Made by a program: the position numbers and the translations under genes | The notes under the pieces: generated by a model | What the model was told of the DNA's origin: nothing | The model's database searches: none | What the model saw: the letters and a program-made list of their open reading frames with translations, nothing else | Part shown: positions 49,032 through 55,197 of the stretch, one piece after another | Numbering within the stretch: position 1 is the stretch's first letter | How the letters are laid out: every line of letters starts with the position of its first letter | NCBI GenBank assembly: GCA_018433525.1 | Contig: JAHDRA010000001.1 | Span: 1 to 55,197, forward strand | From: Paludibacteraceae bacterium | GTDB taxonomy: Bacteria > Bacteroidota > Bacteroidia > Bacteroidales > Paludibacteraceae | Length of the DNA stretch: 55,197 nucleotides | Direction: 5' to 3'

Positions 49032-49985
49032 TTATTTTTTTAAGCTTTGCAGATATTTCACTACATTGCTTTCGATGCGTTCGGCAAGATTTCGTGTATC
49101 GGTTTTCTGGAAAGGCTCACCCGTAATTTGTTCATAGAGTTCGATATATCTTTCACTGATACTGTTGACAATTTCATCAGTCATTTCAGGAACTTTCTGT
49201 CCTTCTTTTCCCTGAAAACCCTTTTCCATCAACCATTCACGAACAAATTCCTTCGAAAGCTGTTTTTGTGGCTCACCCTTTTCAAAACGTTCCTCATAAC
49301 CTTCTGCATAGAAATATCGGGAAGAATCGGGTGTATGAATTTCATCAATCAGATAAATGTTTCCGTTTCTTTTTCCAAATTCGTACTTGGTATCTACCAA
49401 AATCAATCCTCTTTCCGCAGCCACTTGGGTGCCACGTTCAAAAAGTGCCAGTGCATATTTTTCCAACAAATCGTATTCTTCGGGAGTCAACAAACCTTTT
49501 GCGAGAATTTCCTGTCTGGAAATATCTTCGTCGTGCGTTCCCAATTCGGCTTTTGTAGTGGGCGTAATAATAGGTGTTTCAAAACGCTGATTTTCGCGCA
49601 TGTTTTCAGGAAGTTTAACTCCGCAAATTTCTCGAACGCCATTTTTATAAGCACGCCAAGCGCTGCCGCACAAATAACCTCTCACAATCATTTCGATGGG
49701 AAAACCTTCACATTTTAATCCAACGGTTACCATTGGATCAGGGCAGGCGAGTTTCCAATTGGAAACAATGTCGGCTGTGAGGTCGAGAAACTTGGCTGCA
49801 ATCTGATTCAAAATTTGTCCCTTATACGGAATTCCTTTAGGCAAAATAACGTCGAAAGCCGAAATACGATCGGTAGCAACCATTACCAGCAGGTCATCCT
49901 GTATAAAGTAAACATCGCGAACTTTACCATGATAAACATTGGTCTGTCCTTCGAAATGAAAATCGGTGCGAACAAGGGTATTCAT
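49032..49985 (-). CDS. purC: Phosphoribosylaminoimidazole-succinocarboxamide synthase
   Basis: A 317-residue SAICAR synthetase of purine synthesis, joining aspartate to CAIR with ATP. I start it at 49985 ([20 protein letters not shown]), as the preceding in-frame stretch from 50039 is unlike the family. Motifs: [84 protein letters not shown], and [13 protein letters not shown]. The length exceeds the ~240-residue short form and suits the longer variant found in Bacteroidota. phoH ends 73 bp upstream on the same strand, so co-transcription is possible. Confidence 0.95.
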   Translation of the reverse strand: MNTLVRTDFHFEGQTNVYHGKVRDVYFIQDDLLVMVATDRISAFDVILPKGIPYKGQILNQIAAKFLDLTADIVSNWKLACPDPMVTVGLKCEGFPIEMIVRGYLCGSAWRAYKNGVREICGVKLPENMRENQRFETPIITPTTKAELGTHDEDISRQEILAKGLLTPEEYDLLEKYALALFERGTQVAAERGLILVDTKYEFGKRNGNIYLIDEIHTPDSSRYFYAEGYEERFEKGEPQKQLSKEFVREWLMEKGFQGKEGQKVPEMTDEIVNSISERYIELYEQITGEPFQKTDTRNLAERIESNVVKYLQSLKK

Positions 49986-50058
49986 AATTTTTAGTTTTGA
50001 GGGTTGATATAGTTTTAAAGAAAAAAAGGAAAAAATCACAAATGATTCGTTCGGTTAT

Positions 50059-51024
50059 TTATTCTTTAGTATTTTTTTGTCTTTCGTTCATTGCCCGATT
50101 GTCGTAAGCCTGAACAATTTGCTGAACCAGCCGATGTCGAACAATATCGTTGACATCAAAATCGATGCGGGCAATGCCTTTGATGTTGCCAAGCAAATTC
50201 AGTGCATCAATCAAACCCGATTTCTGGTCGCGAGGCAAATCAATCTGGGTAATATCGCCGGTAACTATCATTTTGGTATTCAGTCCCATGCGGGTGAGAA
50301 ACATTTTTATCTGCATGATGGTAGAATTTTGGGCTTCGTCGAGAATTACGACGGCATCGCTCAGGGTTCGTCCACGCATGAAAGCAAGCGGTGCAATTTG
50401 TATGGTACCGTTTTCCATGTACTCTTTCAGCTTGAGCGGGGTAATCATATCCTGCAAAGCATCGTAAAGCGGTTGCAGATAGGGGTCGATTTTCTCTTTC
50501 ATATCGCCCGGAAGAAAACCCAACTTTTCGCCGGCCTCTACAGCCGGCCGACTCAATATAATTTTTTTGATTTGTTTGTTTTTCAATGCCCGAACGGCCA
50601 AAGCAATTGCCGTATAGGTTTTTCCCGAACCGGCAGGCCCGATGGCAAAGAGCAAATCATTTTTTTCAAATTCTTCTACTAGACGTTGCTGATTTTTGGT
50701 GCGTGCAAAAATTGATTTTCCTCCAACACCGTGCATAATCAGGTTTTGAAACGAAATATCCTTCGGATTTTCACCCTTTATTAATTCGATGATATTTTTT
50801 TCAGTAAGTTGATTGTTGTCGATGCTGAATTTTTCAAGCTTCTGCAAATTAACAATTAGTTTGTCCGCATCCTGCTGATTTCCAATTATTTTAATAGCAT
50901 TTCCTCTCGCCACAATCCGTAAATTGGGATGTAAATTTTTTATCAACTGCATATTGGAATTGTTTATTCCATAAAAAACCGCAGTATCGGCCAAAGAAGA
51001 AAGTTCAAAAACAATTTCAAACAT
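50059..51024 (-). CDS. phoH: PhoH-family ATPase
   Basis: A 321-residue cytoplasmic ATPase. The N-terminal ~90 residues form a KH-like segment (VARGNAIKIIGNQQDADKL). The PhoH domain follows with Walker A AIGPAGSGKTYTAIALAV, then RPAVEAGEKLGFLPGDMKEKIDPY, AFMRGRTLSDAVVILDEAQN (Walker B DEAQ) and TRMGLNTKMIVTGDITQIDLP. PhoH relatives act in RNA metabolism, probably with the YbeY/Era group, but exact function is not settled. An inverted-repeat element separates its 5' side from lysS. Confidence 0.93.
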   Translation of the reverse strand: MFEIVFELSSLADTAVFYGINNSNMQLIKNLHPNLRIVARGNAIKIIGNQQDADKLIVNLQKLEKFSIDNNQLTEKNIIELIKGENPKDISFQNLIMHGVGGKSIFARTKNQQRLVEEFEKNDLLFAIGPAGSGKTYTAIALAVRALKNKQIKKIILSRPAVEAGEKLGFLPGDMKEKIDPYLQPLYDALQDMITPLKLKEYMENGTIQIAPLAFMRGRTLSDAVVILDEAQNSTIMQIKMFLTRMGLNTKMIVTGDITQIDLPRDQKSGLIDALNLLGNIKGIARIDFDVNDIVRHRLVQQIVQAYDNRAMNERQKNTKE

Positions 51025-51400
51025 AAGATTTGAGCATCATAAAAAAGATTTTTTCATTGTTGTCCGGTAAACATTTATAAAAATTAGTGAAAACCATTAT
51101 AGAAAATGTCTTACTATAATATCGCCCCTAATGGGTCTTAGATTTTATGGGTTGAATTTTTCTACCATAATTTCGCTGCAATGCAGCTTTCTCTTAAGTC
51201 CCATCGGGACGATATTATGGTAGTCAATAAGTTACAAATATCATTAGAGCTCAGTAGGAGCGACACTATTTGCTCCTTTATTTTTATCGGACAACATTAA
51301 TTTTTTTTAATTTAAAAACCAACTCAATACAAAGAATTAAACTCTAAAATACAAGTAAACTAAAGATAACAATATCAGACTGTAAAACGATTCGTAATGA
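51025..51400. other. Gap between lysS and phoH holding a dispersed repeat
   Basis: A 376-bp interval without a gene. It contains hairpin-rich element copy 1 (51161-51301) and, just left of it at 51113-51139, a diverged half copy in opposite orientation (CTATAATATCGCCCC...ATGGGTCTTAGA). Confidence 0.7.
51161..51301 (-). repeat. Hairpin-rich dispersed element, copy 1
   Basis: This 141-bp sequence is the reverse complement of 55057-55197 with one visible difference. It contains small palindromes: GCTGC-AAT-GCAGC, GTCCC-ATC-GGGAC and GGAGC ... GCTCC. It codes for nothing and resembles small REP/MITE-like units common in Bacteroidota. Confidence 0.85.
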
Positions 51401-53134
51401 TTATTTTTTCGCTGCATTATCAATCCATTGGCTGACTTCTTCTTTGGAAGGATTGGTCAATGCAAGTTTATTTTTTTTGTTGAATCCGCAAATGTCCTGA
51501 TGCAATTTATTGGGATTCAAATCTTTCAATTGGTCAACCTGTTTTATTCCCATTTTTTGAAGTACTTCAGCCCATGCCTCAGGAATATCCAATTCCATGA
51601 ATTTTTCTTTGGTATCGACTTTTTGAACTTTTTCAGGTTTCATCAGCGGAAAAAGCAAAACTTCCTGAATGGCTTGCTGACCGGTAAGCAGCATCACCAG
51701 TCTGTCCATACCAATACCCATTCCTGAAGTAGGAGGCATTCCATATTCCAATGCGCGGACAAAATCCATGTCAATAAACATGGCTTCGTCATCTCCTTTC
51801 TCACTTAGTCGAAGCTGTTCCTGAAATCTTTCCAACTGGTCAATCGGATCGTTGAGTTCGGAATAGGCGTTGGCCAGTTCTTTTCCGTTCACCAACAATT
51901 CAAAACGTTCCGTAAGTTCGGGATTATTGCGATGACGTTTACACAACGGGCTCATTTCCAGAGGATAATCCGTAATAAAAGTTGGTTGAACATAATTGGC
52001 TTCGCATTTTTCTCCAAAAAGTTTGTCGATAAGCTTTCCTTTTCCCATCGTTTCGTCCACATCTATTTGCAAATCTTCACATACTTTTCTCAAATCATTT
52101 TCATCCATTCCTTCAATATCGATACCTGTATTTTCCTTAATGGCATCAATCATGGAAATACGCTTGTAAGGCGTTTTCAGGCTTATTGTTTTATCACCCA
52201 CCTGAACTTCGGTCGTTCCATTTACATCCAGACAAATTTTTTCAATCATTTGTTCCGTAAAGTCCATCATCCAAAAATAATCCTTATATGCCACATAAAT
52301 TTCCATAGCAGTAAATTCCGGATTGTGGGTACGATCCATACCTTCGTTTCTGAAATTTTTAGAAAATTCATAAACACCTTCAAAACCGCCCACAATTAAT
52401 CTTTTCAAATAAAGTTCATCCGCAATTCTCAGATACAGCGGCATGTCCAAAGCATTGTGGTGGGTGATGAAAGGTCGAGCAGCAGCGCCACCGGGGATAG
52501 GTTGCAAAATTGGAGTTTCCACTTCCACGTAACCGCGAGTATTGAAAAATTCGCGCATGGATTGGTAAACTTTTGTTCGTTTAAGAAAAATATCTTTCAC
52601 GCCTTCATTCACTACTAAATCTACATAACGCTGCCTGTAGCGCTGTTCGGGATCGTCAAAAGCATCGTAGGCTACACCATCCTTGTATTTTACTATAGGC
52701 AGTGGACGAAGTGATTTGGAAAGTACCGTCAATTCTTTTGCGTGGACACTGATTTCACCTGTTTGGGTACGGAAAACATAACCTTTGATACCGATAAAGT
52801 CGCCAATATCCAACAGTTTTTTGAAAACTGTGTTGTACATTTCGGGTTGTGCTTCGGTATTGATATCATCCCGTGTAATATAAATCTGAATACGTCCTTT
52901 TGCATCCTGCAGTTCTACAAACGAAGCTTTTCCCATGATGCGCCGACTCATGATTCTACCGGCTACGCAAACTTCCATGCGCTGGGGATTGTTTTCGTCA
53001 AAATTCGATTTTATATCTGTAGAAAAAGCATTGGTTGGATAAAGTGCAGCAGGATAAGGCTCTATGCCTAAATTTCGTAATTCCGTGAGACTTTGTCTTC
53101 TGTATTGTTCCTGATCGCTAAGTTCTATATTCAT
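51401..53134 (-). CDS. lysS: Lysyl-tRNA synthetase (class II)
   Basis: A 577-residue class IIb aminoacyl-tRNA synthetase. The N-terminal OB-fold ([20 protein letters not shown]) is followed by the catalytic domain with motif 1 ([19 protein letters not shown]), motif 2 ([20 protein letters not shown]) and motif 3 ([15 protein letters not shown]). It is about 70 residues longer than E. coli LysS. The extra C-terminal tail ([19 protein letters not shown] ...) is a small helical extension usual in Bacteroidota homologues. It is divergent from dnaB; a -7 box lies at 53162-53169. Confidence 0.97.
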   Translation of the reverse strand: MNIELSDQEQYRRQSLTELRNLGIEPYPAALYPTNAFSTDIKSNFDENNPQRMEVCVAGRIMSRRIMGKASFVELQDAKGRIQIYITRDDINTEAQPEMYNTVFKKLLDIGDFIGIKGYVFRTQTGEISVHAKELTVLSKSLRPLPIVKYKDGVAYDAFDDPEQRYRQRYVDLVVNEGVKDIFLKRTKVYQSMREFFNTRGYVEVETPILQPIPGGAAARPFITHHNALDMPLYLRIADELYLKRLIVGGFEGVYEFSKNFRNEGMDRTHNPEFTAMEIYVAYKDYFWMMDFTEQMIEKICLDVNGTTEVQVGDKTISLKTPYKRISMIDAIKENTGIDIEGMDENDLRKVCEDLQIDVDETMGKGKLIDKLFGEKCEANYVQPTFITDYPLEMSPLCKRHRNNPELTERFELLVNGKELANAYSELNDPIDQLERFQEQLRLSEKGDDEAMFIDMDFVRALEYGMPPTSGMGIGMDRLVMLLTGQQAIQEVLLFPLMKPEKVQKVDTKEKFMELDIPEAWAEVLQKMGIKQVDQLKDLNPNKLHQDICGFNKKNKLALTNPSKEEVSQWIDNAAKK

Positions 53135-53161
53135 GTGTACGAAGTAATTTCAATTTTCATG

Positions 53162-53169
53162 CAAAGTTA
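53162..53169 (-). promoter_or_regulatory. Putative -7 box for lysS
   Basis: TAACTTTG on the - strand, 28 bp before the lysS start, fits TAnnTTTG. Confidence 0.5.
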
Positions 53170-53362
53170 CATGATAATTTTCAATTCTCACACTGTGAGG
53201 CCTGTCAAATCTTTGGTGTTTGAACTTTTTATGGAAAAAACAGATAAAACGATAAAAATATTTACAGCTTAAGGTCATATTTTTCAGGATTATTTGGTGT
53301 TTTCCTATAAAACTTATCAACAGCTGTTGACAAAAAATTCTCTCAAATTTGGAAAATAATTG

Positions 53363-53370
53363 TACTTTTG
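53363..53370 (+). promoter_or_regulatory. Putative -7 box for dnaB
   Basis: TACTTTTG, 43 bp before the dnaB start, fits TAnnTTTG. Confidence 0.5.
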
Positions 53371-53412
53371 AAAAGTTAATTCAAACTTTACATAAACATA
53401 TAGAAAATACCA

Positions 53413-54969
53413 ATGGCCGAAAAAAAAACATACAACAAAAAACAAAATAGTGCACCCACAGTGATTGCTCCAAATGAAATGGGAAAACTTCCACCTCAGG
53501 CGCTTGAGCTGGAAGAGGCTGTTTTGGGAGCGATTATGATAGAAAAAGATGCCTATTTTCTGGTTTCGGAAATTTTAAAACCGGCGTGTTTTTACAAACT
53601 CGCCCATCAGAAAATTTATGAAGCCATTATGACGCTGGCTTTGCATCAGGAACCTATCGACATGCACACTGTAACGGAGCAGTTGCGTCGGGATGGTACG
53701 CTCGAAGAAATTGGAGGCCCATATTATATTACCTTGTTGACTGCAAAAGTTTCTTCGGCTGCACATTTGGAATATCATGCGCATATTATCCTGCAGAAAT
53801 TCTTAGCTCGGGAACTTATTCGTATTTCCAGTGAAATTCAGACCAAAGCTTTCGACGACAAAACCGATGTGGATGATTTGATAGAAGAGTCGGAAGAAAT
53901 GTTGTTTGAAATTGCGCAGCGTAATCTCGAAAAGGAGGTTATTCAGATCAAACCGGTGATTGATGAAGCCATTCAGCGCATACAAGCTGCTGCCAATAAA
54001 CAGGGAACAAGTGGTGTACCAAGTGGTTTTCACAGTTTGGATAAAATTACTTCCGGCTGGCAAAAGTCCGATTTAATTATTATTGCTGCCCGTCCTGCAA
54101 TGGGTAAAACTGCTTTTGTTCTGTCTATGGCTAAAAATATGGCAGTTGACTACAATGTTCCGGTTGGCGTTTTTTCGCTCGAAATGTCCAGTGTACAATT
54201 AGCAAACCGTTTGATAATGAATGTTTGCGAAATTGATGGTGTAAAAATAAAAAATGGCGATTTGAGCCCTTATGAATGGGATAAACTCGATAAAAACATA
54301 AAAGATTTGATTGATGCACCTGTTTTTATTGACGATACGCCAAGTCTTTCGATTTCCGAATTGAGGAGCAAGGCACGAAGGTTGGTCAAGGAGCACAAAG
54401 TACAGTGTATTTTTATCGATTATCTGCAATTGATGAATGCCAGTGAAATGCGATTTTCAAGCCGCGAACAGGAAGTAAGCACCATTTCCCGCTCGTTGAA
54501 AAGCCTTGCCAAAGAATTGGATATTCCCATTATAGCGCTTTCGCAGCTGAATCGAAGTGTGGAAGGCAGAAGCGGGGTTGATGGCAAGCGTCCGCAATTG
54601 TCCGATTTGCGTGAATCAGGTGCCATAGAACAGGATGCCGACGTAGTTTGCTTTATTCATCGTCCCGAATACTACAACTTGACTACAGACAAAGATGGCA
54701 ATTCCATGATTGGCATAGCCGAAATTATTGTCGCAAAACACCGAAACGGTGCTACCGATACCATCCATTTAAAATTCAAAAAAGAATTTGCCAAGTTTTT
54801 AAATCTTGATGACATCGACTCCGATGATATTTTCAACGAAAACTATCAGGTTATTTCTTCCAAAATGAATGTGCCTGAGGGTAATTTTTATGAAAATACT
54901 TCTGGCTCTCCTGCACTGGATAATTTGCTGAAAAATAATAATAATAATAATGGCGAGGTTCCTTTCTGA
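53413..54969 (+). CDS. dnaB: Replicative DNA helicase
   Basis: The 518-residue hexameric helicase unwinds DNA at the replication fork. An N-terminal DnaB_N domain (LPPQALELEEAVLGAIMIEK, then HQKIYEAIMTLALHQEPIDM) leads through a linker to the RecA-like motor: SGWQKSDLIIIAARPAMGKT (Walker A), GVFSLEMSSVQLANRL, CIFIDYLQLMN (Walker B), LSQLNRSVEGR and DLRESGAIEQDADVV. No intein is present. The C-terminus has a run of six Asn encoded by (AAT)6 and ends GEVPF, reminiscent of the SSB tip (inference, weak). Confidence 0.97.
   Translation: MAEKKTYNKKQNSAPTVIAPNEMGKLPPQALELEEAVLGAIMIEKDAYFLVSEILKPACFYKLAHQKIYEAIMTLALHQEPIDMHTVTEQLRRDGTLEEIGGPYYITLLTAKVSSAAHLEYHAHIILQKFLARELIRISSEIQTKAFDDKTDVDDLIEESEEMLFEIAQRNLEKEVIQIKPVIDEAIQRIQAAANKQGTSGVPSGFHSLDKITSGWQKSDLIIIAARPAMGKTAFVLSMAKNMAVDYNVPVGVFSLEMSSVQLANRLIMNVCEIDGVKIKNGDLSPYEWDKLDKNIKDLIDAPVFIDDTPSLSISELRSKARRLVKEHKVQCIFIDYLQLMNASEMRFSSREQEVSTISRSLKSLAKELDIPIIALSQLNRSVEGRSGVDGKRPQLSDLRESGAIEQDADVVCFIHRPEYYNLTTDKDGNSMIGIAEIIVAKHRNGATDTIHLKFKKEFAKFLNLDDIDSDDIFNENYQVISSKMNVPEGNFYENTSGSPALDNLLKNNNNNNGEVPF
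54934..54951 (+). repeat. (AAT)6 trinucleotide tract in dnaB
   Basis: Six AAT triplets encode consecutive Asn residues just before the DnaB C-terminal tip. Changes in copy number would keep the frame. Confidence 0.9.
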
Positions 54970-55056
54970 TAGAAATTACCAATCACATCTTGAAAAACAT
55001 CTGCTTTCCAATATAAATTAAAGCGGGCTCCATTCATCATAAGAATTTTTAAAATT

Positions 55057-55197
55057 ATTAATGTTGTCCGATAAAAATAAAGGAGCAAATAGTGTCGCTC
55101 CTACGGAGCTCTAATGATATTTGTAACTTATTGACTACCATAATATCGTCCCGATGGGACTTAAGAGAAAGCTGCATTGCAGCGAAATTATGGTAGA
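55057..55197 (+). repeat. Hairpin-rich dispersed element, copy 2 (cut by the window edge)
   Basis: Reverse complement of 51161-51301 with one visible difference, continuing to the last base, so its full length is unknown. It lies about 90 bp after dnaB. Confidence 0.85.

Noticed and set aside
49047..49718. A 223-codon open frame opposite purC
   Set aside because: purC is clearly real on the other strand; the antisense product is Phe-rich and matches nothing.
49986..50058. Purine riboswitch before purC, and similar switches before folP, lysS or cdaA
   Set aside because: The leaders are short (tens of bases) and show no conserved riboswitch core or T-box-like structure.

Overview
The window reads as a chromosomal segment of a Bacteroidales-type Bacteroidota. 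The evidence is a SusC/SusD pair, type 9 secretion (T9SS) C-terminal sorting domains, a GldJ homologue, -7 promoter boxes of the form TAnnTTTG and absence of Shine-Dalgarno sites. Genus cannot be told from the sequence alone.

Region 1 (about 0.25-20.1 kb, all + strand) is a large glycan-utilisation locus. In order it encodes a T9SS-exported DUF4623-like protein, a secreted FAD-dependent oxidoreductase, a GH92 alpha-mannosidase, SusC, SusD, a small lipoprotein, a DUF5018/DUF4623-like lipoprotein, a GHL10-type glycoside hydrolase lipoprotein, a phosphodiester glycosidase (NAGPA) lipoprotein with FN3 domains, a T9SS-exported GxGYxYP protein and an HGSNAT/DUF5009-type membrane acyltransferase. 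GH92 next to a GlcNAc-1-phosphodiester glycosidase points to an alpha-mannan or phosphorylated mannose glycan as a possible substrate (inference). A separate GH27 alpha-galactosidase follows at 20.3 kb. No regulator of the locus lies in the window.

Region 2 (about 21.5-31.1 kb) is accessory. It starts with a wrecked IS1634-family transposase. An apparently intact type I restriction-modification operon follows on the - strand (hsdM, an inserted REP-associated tyrosine transposase (RAYT), hsdS, hsdR, a YgjP-like metallopeptidase). It ends with a fragment of a phage virion-morphogenesis gene. The R-M block is bracketed by a ~125-bp direct repeat. Both broken genes outside it end in the same 24-base sequence, which looks like a CRISPR repeat. 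The RAYT gene carries a 28-bp perfect palindrome whose 20-bp core recurs just past its stop codon, and a heptanucleotide tandem repeat overlaps the end of hsdS.

Region 3 (about 31.1-55.2 kb) is mostly conserved housekeeping: mscL, fructose-bisphosphate aldolase, cdaA-folP, gldJ, asnS, korAB, tRNA-Met, hisDC, a HAD phosphatase coupled to a porin, tRNA-Pro, a lipoprotein, aroK, a POT peptide transporter, purC, phoH, lysS and dnaB. A 141-bp hairpin-rich element occurs in inverted orientation at 51.2 kb and at the right edge, enclosing the divergent lysS-dnaB pair.
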